From assembly GCA_963849605.1 (NCBI GenBank), contig CAWKHX010000017.1, positions 124,001 through 188,000 of the forward strand: 64,000 nucleotides of DNA, written 5' to 3'. The translations under genes were made by a program, and so were the position numbers. Positions within the stretch are counted from its first letter, which is position 1. The number at the start of each line of letters is the position of its first letter. The notes under the pieces were generated by a model. That model did not search any database. It was given only the letters and a program-made list of their open reading frames with translations, and was not told the origin of the DNA. The stretch comes from DASPHG01 sp963849605. Lineage in GTDB: Bacteria; Actinomycetota; Thermoleophilia; Solirubrobacterales; Thermoleophilaceae. Shown piece after piece: positions 16,064 through 25,437 of the stretch.

Positions 16064-16956
16064 CCGAACCACACCGACTTGCGCGTCGAGATCATGTCGA
16101 ACAGGTTCTCCTGGATCCGTGCGCGGACCTCATGAGCGACGGTCTGCACCAATGCCTTGTCCTCGTGCATCCCCTCCTCCTCGAAGTGGATGGGCTCGAG
16201 GAAGCGGATCTTGAACTTGGCCGGTAGGTAGCCGAGCATCCCGAGCAGGCCGCCGTGCGGGAACGTCGGCGTGATCGGGAAGTAGAGGAAGCCGGTCAGC
16301 CGCTGGAGCGGCTTGACCTGGGCGAAGATCGGAGCCGCCTCCTCGGCGCCGACGACGCACACCGGCACGATCGGCGTGCGCGCGCGCATCGCGGCCTCCA
16401 CGAAGCCGCCGCGCCCGAAGCGGCGCAGCTTGTAGCGGTCCTTGTAGAGCTTCTCGGTGCCCTTGCGGCCCTCGGGGAAGACGAGCACGAGCTGCTGCTC
16501 GTCGAACAGGAGCCGCTGCACGTTCGCCGGATGGGCGGCGACGCAGCCGATCTTCGGGATCAGCATCGAGAAGCCGGGATAGCCCTTGAAGAAGTGCTCG
16601 ACGGTGATGTTGAGCGGGCGCGGGTGCGGATGCTCCTCCTTGATCGCCTTCCCGATCATCGCGGCGTCGGGCGGCAGCGCGCCCGAGTGGTTCGAGACGA
16701 GCAGCCCACCGCCACTCGCGGGCACGTTCTCGATCCCCTCGACCTCGCAGCGGAACCAGTAGCGGTAGAAGAAGTCGACGAGCGTCCGGTCCAGGAGGCC
16801 CTCGATCCGCTCCGAGCGGCCCCAGTCGTTCAGCTGGCGCTCGGGCTCGATCCCCGGCAGATGGCGCCGCAGGTCGTCGCGCCGCACTGCGGGCAGGCGC
16901 GAGTCGGGGGTCGTCTGATCCGGCTCTTCGACTCTGAGGCTGGTTCGGGTCGGCAT
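16060..16956 (-). CDS. lysophospholipid acyltransferase (PlsC-like)
   Basis: A 298-residue acyltransferase of the AGPAT superfamily, which transfers an acyl chain to a glycerol phosphate or similar acceptor. Motif I appears as SNHSGALPPDA, the form with six residues between His and Asp seen in a branch of this family. Motif III is VFPEGRKGTEK and motif IV is PIVPVCVVGAEE. No membrane helix is clear; a hydrophobic stretch near FYRYWF may seat the protein on the membrane. A CACAAT box stands eight bases before ATG 16956, immediately after the nucleotidase stop. It forms a two-gene unit with the SDR protein. Confidence 0.8.
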   Translation of the reverse strand: MPTRTSLRVEEPDQTTPDSRLPAVRRDDLRRHLPGIEPERQLNDWGRSERIEGLLDRTLVDFFYRYWFRCEVEGIENVPASGGGLLVSNHSGALPPDAAMIGKAIKEEHPHPRPLNITVEHFFKGYPGFSMLIPKIGCVAAHPANVQRLLFDEQQLVLVFPEGRKGTEKLYKDRYKLRRFGRGGFVEAAMRARTPIVPVCVVGAEEAAPIFAQVKPLQRLTGFLYFPITPTFPHGGLLGMLGYLPAKFKIRFLEPIHFEEEGMHEDKALVQTVAHEVRARIQENLFDMISTRKSVWFG

Positions 16957-16970
16957 CGGGTGCGATTGTG

Positions 16971-17525
16971 TCAGGAGAGGACCGGCGCCAGCTTTACACG
17001 CAGTTCGTCCCAGCTATTGGCGCCAATCGCGTCGCCCGCGGCCACGATCTCCTCGTTCCACGGGTGGATCAGGGTCGCCGCGACGATGCCCTCCCTCTTG
17101 GCCTTGACCACGTTGACGGGGCTGTCGTCCACGAGCACGTCTATGCCCAGCTCAACGCATCGGCTCACCTTGTCGAAGGAGCAGTGAAGGTCGTCGTAGG
17201 GCATCCCGATCCGGTCGAGCCACTGCGCGGTGGCATCGTGGGCACGGTCGCGGCGGTGCGAGGTGATGTGGATCCAGTGGCCGTCGCGGTGCCACTCGGA
17301 CACCGTCTCGATCGCGCCGGGGTACGGCTCCGCCCCGAGGATGTTCACATCGGAGTGGGTTTCCTCGATGCAGGCGACGACGTCGTCGCGCGGCAGCAGC
17401 GTCGTCCCCCACTCGCGCTGCTCCTCGTACGGCAGGTCGAGCCCGTGGCGCTCCCGCACGACGCGCCGGAAGAGCGGCCAGTAGTCGTGGAGCGTGGAAT
17501 CGATGTCGAGTGCTATCCGGGCCAT
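16971..17525 (-). CDS. HAD-superfamily nucleotidase-like phosphatase
   Basis: A 184-residue HAD protein. Motif I is ALDIDSTLHD with the nucleophile Asp and the acid Asp two residues on. Motif II is HITSHR, and motif III/IV is VLVDDSPVNVV. The small cap and the DxDST form fit the 5'(3')-deoxyribonucleotidase (NT5C) branch, though the substrate is uncertain. ATG 17525 lies six bases after a TACGGT box, so the mRNA is probably leaderless. The -10 box overlaps that of the divergent hydrolase. Confidence 0.75.
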   Translation of the reverse strand: MARIALDIDSTLHDYWPLFRRVVRERHGLDLPYEEQREWGTTLLPRDDVVACIEETHSDVNILGAEPYPGAIETVSEWHRDGHWIHITSHRRDRAHDATAQWLDRIGMPYDDLHCSFDKVSRCVELGIDVLVDDSPVNVVKAKREGIVAATLIHPWNEEIVAAGDAIGANSWDELRVKLAPVLS

Positions 17526-17543
17526 CTGGGTACCGTAGGGGCC
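17526..17543. promoter_or_regulatory. back-to-back promoter with overlapping -10 boxes
   Basis: The whole gap between two divergent start codons is 18 bp. It holds TACCGT (17531-17536) for the rightward ATG 17544 and, on the other strand, TACGGT (17537-17532) for the leftward ATG 17525. The gaps to the start codons are 7 and 6 bases. Both transcripts would be leaderless and only one polymerase could bind at a time. Confidence 0.55.
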
Positions 17544-18530
17544 ATGGCGAAGACGATCCGGCCATCCAAGGCGCTGCCCGCCCTTCCGAGCGCCGCTGAG
17601 CGCGCAGATTCCGGATACGGAGCCACCGCTGATCCCGACTGGCGGGATACGAACTGGACCGAGCACGCGCACTGGGCCGAGATCGACGGCAAGCGCATGA
17701 ACTACGTGGATGTCGGTTCCGGTGAGGGGCCCCCGATCGTGTTCATCCATGGCCTCTCCGGCAGCTGGCAGAACTGGCTCGAGAACCTCCCCTACTTCGC
17801 CCAGAAACACCGCTGCATCGCGATGGACCTGCCCGGCTTCGGACACTCCGAAATGCCGCGCGAGAAGATCTCGATCTCCCGCTACGCGCACCAGGTGGAC
17901 GCGCTCTGCGAGCAGCTCGACCTCGGGAAGTGCATCGTCGTCGGCAACTCGATGGGCGGCTTCGTGACGGCCGAGCTGGAGATCCAGCACCCGCAGCGCG
18001 TTGAGCGGGCATGTCTCGTCGCGGCGGCCGGGATCTCGATCACGAACCTGCGCCGGCGACCGCTGTTGACGACCGCCCGCATCTTCGGCGCCCTCGGCGC
18101 GGCGTCGGCTGCGCAGACCCGGTTCATGGTCTCGCGGCCCCGACTGCGGTGGTTCTTCACGAACTTCGTCTTCCGCCACCCGACGCGAATTGCGACGGAC
18201 CTGATGTACGAGCAGCTGCGCGGGGCGGGCAAGCCCGGCCTCTACGACGGGCTCGACGCGCTCACGAGCTACGACTTCCGCGACCGGCTGCCCGAGATCA
18301 AGGCGCCCACGCTGATCGTCTGGGGCGAGCACGACATGCTCGTCCCGGTCGAGGACGCTCACGAGTTCGAGCGCCTGATCCCTCAGTCGCGCACGATCAT
18401 CCTCGAGGACACGGGGCACGTGCCGATGCTCGAGCGGCCGCAGAAGTTCAACGAGCTGCTCGAGGAGCTGATCGAGGGACGTGGCGTCGGAGCGGAGACG
18501 GGCCCCGAGGAGCAGGTAACCGCCGCCTAG
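17544..18530 (+). CDS. alpha/beta hydrolase
   Basis: A 328-residue alpha/beta hydrolase with an N-terminal extension of about 45 residues. The oxyanion loop is FIHGLSGSWQNW, the nucleophile elbow GNSMGG (Ser), the acid is the Asp of WGEHDMLVP and the His is in TGHVPMLE. A cap domain lies between about 165 and 225. The family covers esterases, haloperoxidases and C-C bond hydrolases; the exact reaction cannot be told. No signal peptide is seen. The start is fixed by the short divergent promoter. A palindrome follows the stop. Confidence 0.8.
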   Translation: MAKTIRPSKALPALPSAAERADSGYGATADPDWRDTNWTEHAHWAEIDGKRMNYVDVGSGEGPPIVFIHGLSGSWQNWLENLPYFAQKHRCIAMDLPGFGHSEMPREKISISRYAHQVDALCEQLDLGKCIVVGNSMGGFVTAELEIQHPQRVERACLVAAAGISITNLRRRPLLTTARIFGALGAASAAQTRFMVSRPRLRWFFTNFVFRHPTRIATDLMYEQLRGAGKPGLYDGLDALTSYDFRDRLPEIKAPTLIVWGEHDMLVPVEDAHEFERLIPQSRTIILEDTGHVPMLERPQKFNELLEELIEGRGVGAETGPEEQVTAA

Positions 18531-18533
18531 CTG

Positions 18534-18552
18534 AAGAGGGTCAGACCCTCTT
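18534..18552. repeat. GGGTC-A-GACCC palindrome between convergent genes
   Basis: Perfect arms of nine bases (AAGAGGGTC and its complement) around a single A, followed by TTT. It lies between two convergent genes and can serve as a terminator. The same core is found inside rimM and three times inside ftsY. Confidence 0.65.
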
Positions 18553-20217
18553 TAGGAAGTGACGGCGCCTTCGGCCGCCGAGCCGACGTGCTTCGCGTAC
18601 TTGCCGAGCACGCCGCTCGTGTACTTCGGCGGCGGCGACTCGTAGTCGGCCACGCGCTGCGCGATCTCCTCGTCCGGCAGCTCCACGCGCAGCTCGCGGT
18701 TGGGAACGTCGAACACGATCGTGTCGCCGTCGCGCACGGCCGCGATCGGGCCGCCGCGCGGCGCCTCCGGGGCGACGTGGCCGGCCATGAACCCGTGCGT
18801 CGCGCCCGAGAAGCGGCCGTCCGTCAGCAGCGCGACCGAGTCGCCGAGGCCCTGGCCCACGATCGCCGCGGTGACCGCGAGCATCTCGCGCATGCCGGGG
18901 CCGCCCGACGGGCCCTCGTTGCGGATCACGACGACGTCGTTCGGCTTGATCTGCTTGCGCCTCGACGGCCGCGAACGCCTCCTCCTCGGACTCGAACACG
19001 CGCGCAGGGCCGCTGTGCTCGAGCCGCCCGTGGCCCGACAGCTTCACGACACAGCCGTCGGGGGCGAGGTTCCCGCGCAGGATCGCGAGGCCGCCGTTCG
19101 GCTTCAGCGGATCGGCGAGCGGGCGGATCACCTCCTGGCCCTCGGCCTCCTCGGCCGCGTCGGCCTCCTCGCCGATCGTGGTGCCGCTGACCGTGATCGC
19201 ACCCTCGTTCAAGAGGCCGGCCTCGCGCAGCCGGGCGGCGACGACGCGCACTCCCCCGGCGCGGAACATGTCGGGCGCGACGAAGCGCCCGAACGGCTTG
19301 AGGTCCGCGAGCAGCGGCGTGCGCCAGCTGATCCGGTCGAAGTCGTCGATCGTCAGCTCGACGCCGGCGTCCTTTGCCACCGCGAGCAGGTGCAGCACGG
19401 CGTTGGTCGACCCGCCCGTCATCGCGACGCAGCCGATCGCGTTCTCGAACGCCTCCTTCGTGATGACCTTGCTCGGCGTGAGGCCGTTCTTCACCAGCTC
19501 GACCACGAGCCGGCCGCACTCGTCGGCGACCTTGCCCTTCTTGCCGTCCTCGGCCGGCACCATCCCGCTGCCCATCGGCGAGATGCCGAGCATCTCGAAC
19601 GCGGTCGCCATCGTGTTGGCGGTGAACTGGCCGCCGCACGCGCCGGCTCCCGGCGATGCGTCGTGCTCGAGGTCCGCGAGGTCCTCGTCGGAGAGGTCAC
19701 CGGCGGCGTGTGCGCCGACGGCCTCGAACACCTCCTGGATCGTCACGTCCTTGCCCCGCCAGTGCCCCGGCATGATCGACCCGCCGTAGAGCATCAGGCT
19801 CGGTATGTCGAGCCGCGCGAGCGCCATCACGCAGCCGGGGATCGTCTTGTCGCAGCCCGACAGCGCGATCACGCCGTCGAACATGTGGCCGCGCGCCACC
19901 AGCTCGATGGAGTCGGCGATCACCTCGCGGCTGACGAGCGATGCGCGCATGCCCTCGGTGCCCATCGTGATCCCGTCCGAGACCGCGATCGTGTTGAACT
20001 CCATCGGCGTGCCGCCCGCCGCGCGGATGCCCTCCTTGACCTTCTCAGCGAGGCGGCGCAGGTGGAAGTTGCACGGCATCGTCTCCGTCCAGGTGTTCGC
20101 CACGCCGATGATCGGCCGCGCGAGGTCCTCGTCGCTGTAAGCCGATGCCGTAGAGGTAAGCGCGCGCCGCGGCGCGCGCGGGGCCCTCGAGGATCGTCGG
20201 CGCTGCGGCGCTCGCTC
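18552..20217 (-). pseudogene. ilvD: dihydroxy-acid dehydratase, three frameshifts
   Basis: The enzyme makes 2-keto acids for isoleucine and valine synthesis using an iron-sulfur cluster. The cluster cysteines are seen in TMPCNFHL, LSGCDKTIPG and GACGGQFTANTM. The main frame covers residues about 35-420. One base too many near 18959 breaks it before VIRNEGPSGGPGMREML, which continues in the other frame to the TAA at 18552. Near the start, frames must change at about 20143 and 20203 to join SERRSADD, LEGPARAAARAYLYGIG and SDEDLARPIIG. GTG 20217 then overlaps the upstream stop as GTGA. The total length of 555 codons is normal, so base errors in the assembly are likely. Confidence 0.85.
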
Positions 20218-20771
20218 ACGAAGCGGGCGCTGGAGCGCTCCCGCTCCCATTGCGCGAGTCGCCACAGGTCGCGCCGGACGCGGCCCGGGTCCACCTGCCG
20301 GCCGGGCAGGTGCATGTTCGCGGTGCGGATCAGGCGCCGCTCGTCGCCCGTGAGCGCCATCCACTTGGCCAGGACGTCGTCCGAGTCGGGCAGTCGCGAG
20401 CCCGCGATCGCGCCGCTCAGGTCGGGGAACTCGACGCAGTACTCGTTCAGGAGCCGCCCGCTATCCGGCATGTAGGCCACGATCGGCTTGTGCGGGTAGA
20501 TCAGGTACGCGTAGCCCGGCGTGGAGCCGCGCACGCGGATGAACCCGAGGTCGCGGTACATCGACCACTCCTCGTCATTCACGCACGAGCGCAGCAGCTC
20601 ACGCGCGCGCTGCTCGGCGCGGCGGTCGCGGCCGGGGTCCGCCGGCATGCCGAGGTCCGGCCGCTTCGCGCTCTTCGCGCGCCGCTGGCGCGCCGTCGAG
20701 AGCCGGCCAGCGATCGTGGGCACGGCGAGCGCGAGCGCGACGAGCGATAGCGCGAGGACCGTGAGCAGCAA
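20214..20771 (-). pseudogene. membrane-anchored conserved hypothetical protein
   Basis: About 185 residues. A single membrane helix (residues 1-20) starts at TTG 20771. A basic linker and a conserved soluble domain follow: LLRSCVNDEEWSMYRDLGFIRV, then GYAYLIYPHKPIV, GRLLNEYCVEFPD and a final KWMALTGDERRLIRTANMH. The pattern of a short strand-rich core ending in an RLI-x-TAN helix recurs in small actinobacterial proteins of unknown role. The open frame runs on without a stop into ilvD. The natural end is probably the TGA at 20214, which needs one frame change just upstream. It precedes ilvD with a GTGA overlap. Confidence 0.5.
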
Positions 20772-20785
20772 GGTGGCTCTCGAGG

Positions 20786-21033
20786 TCAGCCGCCGGAGGC
20801 GCGTGGGAAGAAGATCACGCGGTCCGCGCCGGACGGGATCTCGCCGTATTCGTGGACCATCACCGCCTGGCGCCGCCCGCTCCCGGTGCGTGCGTCGGCA
20901 CCGCGGCCCACATGCCCTCGTCGAGCTGGCGCCGGAACTCCTCGATCAGGCGCTCCTCGTCCTCGCGCACGTCCGGATCGCCCTCAGTGAGCAGGACCTC
21001 GCCGTGGCCGGGCCTCATCCGCAAGAACTTCAT
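20786..21033 (-). pseudogene. small hypothetical protein, frameshifted
   Basis: About 82 residues from ATG 21033: KFLRMRPGHGEVLLTEGDPD, then an amphipathic helix (EDEERLIEEFRRQLDEGMWAA). A base change near 20870 leads into AVMVHEYGEIPSGADRVIFF and a stop at 20786. The C-terminal phrase, a beta-hairpin with VHEYGEIP, looks conserved. The role is not known. It sits between thiD and the membrane-anchored gene, with a few bases on either side, so it is co-transcribed. Confidence 0.5.
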
Positions 21034-21044
21034 ACGGCCGTCGA

Positions 21045-21828
21045 TTATGCCAGCCGCCCGATCACGTTTACGGGGCCCGGGCCATGGCCGATGTCGCGCA
21101 GGCCGTTGCTGACCGCCTTCGCGGCGATCTCCTTCGCCTTGCGCGCCGCTTCCAGCGGCTCGTCCCCGTGCGCCAGGTACGCGGCGAGCGCCGAGGAGTG
21201 CGTGCAGCCCGATCCGTGCGCCGCGCCGTCCTCGTAGCGCTCGCCGGGGATCTCCTCGAGCTGCCCGCCGTCGAAGAACACGTCCGTTGCCGTCGTCGCG
21301 ATGCCCGCCGGTCACGACCACGGCCTTCGGGCCGAGCGCATGGATCGCGCGCGCCAACTCCTCGGGCGCCGCGGCCGCGCCCGCCAGCACCTCGGCCTCC
21401 GGCAGGTTCGGCGTGACGACGTCGACGAGCGGAAGCAGGCGCTCGCGCAGCGCGTCGCGGGCATCGTCGGCCGAGCAGGTGCGCGCCGCTCTCGGCCACC
21501 ATCACGGGGTCGAGCACGACCGGGGCGTCGCCGACGAGGTCGAGCGCCTCGACCACGGCGTCGATCGTCTCGACCGTTCCGAGCATCCCGATCTTCACCG
21601 CGTCCACCCCGATGTCGTCGGCGACCTGGCGCACCTGCTCGACGATCACCTCCGGCGGGATCGGATGCACCGCGCGACACGCCGACCGTGTTCTGCGCCG
21701 TGATCGCCGTGATCGCCGTCATCCCGTGCACCCCGCAGGCGCGCGAACGCCTTCAGGTCCGCCTGGATGCCCGCTCCGCCGCCGGAGTCGGAGCCGGCGA
21801 TCGACAGCACGCGTGGGATGCGGCTCAT
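21045..21828 (-). pseudogene. thiD: hydroxymethylpyrimidine/phosphomethylpyrimidine kinase, four frameshifts
   Basis: Fragments in three frames add up to a complete ribokinase-fold enzyme of about 260 residues. In order they are LSIAGSDSGGGAGIQADLKAF, GMTAITAITAQNTVGV, VDAVKIGMLGTVETI, VVLDPVMVAESG, VVTPNLPEAEVLAG, VVVTGGH, then VFFDGGQLEEIPG and the anion-hole motif HGSGCTHSSALAAYLA. It phosphorylates HMP twice for thiamine synthesis. The frame changes are near 21740, 21680, 21480 and 21305. Every active-site segment is intact, so base errors are more likely than decay. The start is ATG 21828, or GTG 21834. Confidence 0.85.
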
Positions 21829-21849
21829 CGACACCGCAAGCTAGCGGCC

Positions 21850-22786
21850 TCAGGCCGTTGGGACGTATGCGCCCGACGGCGCGCGGCGGACGAGTCCTGG
21901 AGCTCGAGCCGTGCCAGCGTGGCGCGCAGCTCGGCGGCTGAGAGCCCGAGCTCCTGCCCGAGCTCGTCCACCCCCGCTCCGCGAGATACGAGGGCGAGCA
22001 CACCCTTCGCGCGCCCATCCAGAGCCGGCTTGGGTGCGGACGGCACCTCACGCGCGCCCACGCCGTAGAGCAGGTCGAGGACGTCCTGCGGCCCGGTCAC
22101 GAGCGCGGCGCCCGTAGCGCAGCAGGCCGTTCGTTCCCGCCGCGGCGTCGGCCGTGACCTGGCCTGGCACCGCGGCGACGTCGCGCCCCAGGTCGGCGGC
22201 GCAGTCGGCCGTGATCAACGTGCCGGAACGCTGGGCCGCCTCCACGACGACCGTGACGTCGCCGAGCGCGGCCATGATGCGGTTGCGCGCCGGAAACAGC
22301 CATCGGGATGGGCGTGTGCCGGGCGGCATCTCGGACACCACGGAGCCGCGCTCGCGAATCCGTTCGTAGAGGCGGCGGTTGCGTGCGCGGGTACGCGACG
22401 TCGACACCACACGCCAGCACCGCGATCGTGCACCCGCCGCCGTCGAGGCAACCGCGCTGCGCGATCGCGTCGATCCCGAGGGCGAGCCCGCTCACAACCG
22501 GAACGCCCGCGGCGCCCAGCCCGCGGCCGAGCGAGTAGGCCACTGTGCGCCCGTACTCGGACGGCCGCCGCGATCCGACCACGACTGCGACCGGCTCGTC
22601 GAGGCCGGTGACGAGACCGATCCGGGTCGCGTACAGAACCGGCGGCGGCTGCGACAGCTCGCGCAGCGGCGCCGGGAAACGAGTCGGAGTGGACGCACAC
22701 GGCGTCGATGCTCGAGACCTCCTCGCCGCGGCGAGCCGGGTGCCCGCGGCCCGGACCGGCAGGCAGGCGTCGCAGGCGTCGATCAC
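21850..22786 (-). pseudogene. dprA: DNA-processing protein DprA, about five frameshifts
   Basis: DprA loads RecA on incoming single-stranded DNA in natural transformation. GTG 22786 overlaps the yifB stop as GTGA. Recognised in order: VSSIDAVCVHSDSFP, LRELSQPPPVLYATR, VAVVVGSRRPSEYGRTVAYSLG, VVSGLALGIDAIAQRG, TIAVLACGVDVAYP, RIRERGSVVSEMPPGTRP, FPARNRIMAALGDVTVVVEA and SGTLITA. A C-terminal winged-helix segment ends RRAPSGAYVPTA before the stop at 21850. The Rossmann-like core is complete once frames are joined near 22725, 22680, 22388, 22112 and 21898. Total length of about 312 residues is normal. Confidence 0.85.
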
Positions 22787-24240
22787 GCGGCCGCGCGGAG
22801 GGGATCGCTCATCCGGTACCCGATCGCCTCGTCCAGGTGCTCTTCCTGGACGGCGTCGGCACCCGCGAGGTCGGCGATCGTGCGCGCCAGGCGGAGCACA
22901 CGGTCCTGGCCGCGTGCCGGAGAGGTGCCACAGCTGAGCGCGCGCGGCTGCGGCGTTCGACGCCCTTGATCCGCCCGCCAGGCGCGCGTTCGGTCTGGAC
23001 CCGCCGGGCGCCCGCGACGCGCTCACGCGACGCGACTCGAGCTCTCGGCGGCCGGCGTACCTCCGGCGAGGGCCGGCGGCGGCGGCTGTCCGAGCTCGCA
23101 GACCAGGTCGATGCGGTCGAGCAGCGGGCCGCTCAGACGGCGCGCGTAACGGATCCGGTCGACGTCGTTGCACGTGCAATCGGCTGCCGGGCGCGCGCAG
23201 GGACAGCCGTTGCACGCCGCGACGAACATCATGCGTGCCGGGAACGTGACCGCGCGCTGACCCCGCACGATCGTCACCGAGCCGTCCTCGAGCGGCTGCC
23301 GCAGCGCTTCGAGCGCAGCGCGTGCGAACTCGGGCAGCTCGTCCAGGAACAGGACGCCGTGGTGGGCCAGGGTCACCTCGCCCGGCTTGGGCGGCACGCC
23401 GCCTCCCACCAGCCCGGACGCCGAGATGGTGTGGTGCGGCGCGCGGAAAGGCCGCTGCGTGACGAGGCCTCCCCGCGTGAGCCCTGCAACGCCCTGGACC
23501 TTCGTGATCTCGAGGCCTCGGCCATCGACGGCGGAGGCAGGATCCCCGGCAGCCGGCGGGCGAGCATCGTCTTGCCGGCGCCGGGAGGTCCGATCATCAG
23601 CAGGTTGTGGCCGCCCGCCGCGGCGATCTCGAGCGCGCGGCGCGCGTCGGCCTGGCCGCGCACGTCGACGAGGTCGGGACCGCCGTCGTCAGCCGCGGTG
23701 ATGACGGCTGGTATCGCCTGCTCGAGCACCCGATCGCCGCGAAGCAGGTCGAGCAGCTCCGACAGCGTCGCCACCCCGACAACTTCGAGCCCGTCGGCAA
23801 GGGCCGCCTCCGGAGCGTTCGCAGACGGCACGAGCATTCGTCGCACATCGCGAGTCCGCGCCGCGAGCGCCATCGCGAGCGCACCGCGGATCGACCGGAT
23901 CTCCCCCGAGAGCGAGAGCTCGCCGCAGACCACGTCGTGGATGTCGGCCTCGGGCAGGCTGCCGTCGGCGGCGACGATCGCCACCGCGATCGCCAGGTCG
24001 AAGCTCGGCCCCGTCTTGCGCAGCGAGGCCGGGGCCAGGTTCACGGTGACGCGCTGCTGCGGGAACTTGCACGCCCGAGTTCGCAAGCGCCGCACGCACG
24101 CGTTCGCGCGACTCGCGCACCGCGCGGTCGGGCAGCCCGACAACGGAGAAAGCAGGCAGCCCGCGCCGGACGTCCACCTCGACCGTGACCGGCAGGCCGT
24201 CGACGCCCTCGAGGGCGAATGTGCGCACCTGCGCGAGCAT
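22783..24240 (-). pseudogene. yifB: YifB/ComM-family Mg-chelatase-like AAA ATPase, about five frameshifts
   Basis: This AAA+ family includes ComM, a helicase that helps branch migration during transformation. The N-terminal domain reads MLAQVRTFALEGVDGLPVTV, then AFSVVGLPDRAVRESRERV. The second part is VTVNLAPASLRKTGPSFDLA, with Walker A in IGPPGAGKTMLARRLPGIL. Next come HHTISASGLVGGG, Walker B in VLFLDELPEFARAALEALRQP, the cysteines of CNGCPCARPAADC, and the C-terminal VLRLARTIADLAGADA. Frame changes are needed near 24072, 23515, 23030, 22990 and 22920. It forms one unit with dprA. All motifs persist, so assembly error is the likely cause. Confidence 0.85.
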
Positions 24241-24280
24241 GTCGAGGGGTGAAGCGGGACACCCTCCGCCTTCGCCCCAC

Positions 24281-24660
24281 ATGGACGCGCGTCGCACACT
24301 GGGCGACCTCGGCGAGGAGGAAGCCGTGCGACATCTCGAACGGCTCGGTCACGAGATCCTCGACCGGAACTTCCGAACCCGCTACGGCGAGCTCGACGTC
24401 GTCAGCTCGACCGGGGCATGTCTCGTGTTCTGCGAGGTGAAGGCGAGAACGGCGCTTGGCCGTGGCGGCCCGGCCACGGCGCTCGAGGCGGTGGGCCCGG
24501 CGAAGCGCCGCCGGCTACGGCTGATGGCAGGGAGTGGTTCCGACTCCGCGGCGGCGGCCATGAGCGCCTCCCGGGCGGCGTCCGTTTCGACGCCATAGGC
24601 GTGGTCCTCGACGCCCGGCGGCAGCTCGTCGCCCTCGACCACGTCGAAGACGCCTTCTAG
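24281..24660 (+). pseudogene. yraN: YraN family (UPF0102) nuclease-like protein, one frameshift
   Basis: Starts at ATG 24281 with LGDLGEEEAVRHLERLGHEIL, RNFRTRYGELDVV and LVFCEVKAR, the GELD and EVK motifs of the PD-(D/E)XK fold. A base change near 24528 moves the frame to RFDAIGVVLDARRQLVALDH with a stop at 24660. Joined, it has the normal length of about 126 residues. In related genomes yraN lies between rnhB and yifB on the same strand; here it points the other way. The role of the family is not settled. Confidence 0.8.
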
Positions 24661-25437
24661 GTCGAGTTGCGTGTAGGCGATCGAGGCGAACGACATCCGG
24701 TGAAGCTTTGTGATCCCGTTCGCGCGTATCGCGGCGCGGTGCTCGGGTGTCGAATAGCCGACGTTCGTCTCGAAGTCCCAGCCCGGATGCCGCGCGGCCG
24801 CCCGGCGCATGAACCGGTCGCGCGCGACCTTGGCGAGCACGGAAGCGCCGGCGATGGCGGCGCTCTGCGAGTCGCCCCCGACGACGGCGCGTTGCTCGAC
24901 GCCGAACTCCGGCACGCGGAAGCCGTCGACGAGGCACATCGCGTGGGGCGGCGCGACGCGGATCAGCGCCTGCCGCAGGGCGGCGAGGTTCGTCCGGTGC
25001 AGGCCGCGCGCGTCGATGCCGCGCACGCAGCGCGACACGATCACGGCCCTGGCCGCCGCGCGCATGACGAGCGGGTAGAGCTCCTCGCGGCTCGCCTCCG
25101 TGTGCTGCTTCGAGTCGTTGAGGCGCGACAGCGCGCGCCGGTCGGCGAGCGTCAGGCGCTCGAGGTCGAACAGGACGGCGGCGGCGAACAGCGGCCCCGC
25201 GAGGCAGCCGCGGCCCGCCTCGTCCGCGCCGGCGACGAAGCGGTGTCCGAACTGGCGGTCGAACGCGAACAGCCTGCGGCCGCTGCGCTTGGGCGAGCGG
25301 GCGCGCTTGGGCGCGCGCGGTATCCGGCCGCTAGAGGGTGCCGATCCGGTTTGGAGGCCAGTAGGTGGCGAAGGCCTTGCCGATGATCCATTTCTCGGGG
25401 ACTGGGCCCCATTCCCGGCTGTCTGCGGATTCGCCAC
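24382..25437 (-). CDS. rnhB: ribonuclease HII, unusual ends
   Basis: The enzyme cuts at ribonucleotides in DNA-RNA duplexes. Catalytic residues are the Asp-Glu of VAGADEAGRGCLAGP, the Asp of CLVDGFRVPEF and the next acid in the AAIAGASVLAKVARDRFM region. The fold ends normally at LHRMSFASIAYTQLDLE, near 24660. The open frame then runs on for about 90 residues antisense to yraN. Because TAG occurs at that point in another frame, a one-base error is a fair explanation. At the 5' side the only in-frame start is GTG 25437 inside lepB, with no start codon after the lepB stop. The true protein probably covers about 24661-25320. Confidence 0.75.
   Translation of the reverse strand: MANPQTAGNGAQSPRNGSSARPSPPTGLQTGSAPSSGRIPRAPKRARSPKRSGRRLFAFDRQFGHRFVAGADEAGRGCLAGPLFAAAVLFDLERLTLADRRALSRLNDSKQHTEASREELYPLVMRAAARAVIVSRCVRGIDARGLHRTNLAALRQALIRVAPPHAMCLVDGFRVPEFGVEQRAVVGGDSQSAAIAGASVLAKVARDRFMRRAAARHPGWDFETNVGYSTPEHRAAIRANGITKLHRMSFASIAYTQLDLEGVFDVVEGDELPPGVEDHAYGVETDAAREALMAAAAESEPLPAISRSRRRFAGPTASSAVAGPPRPSAVLAFTSQNTRHAPVELTTSSSP

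Noticed and set aside
18552..24240. Reading ilvD-thiD-dprA-yifB as a decaying island
   Set aside because: All motifs and total lengths are normal and only single-base shifts occur, so assembly error is the simpler explanation.
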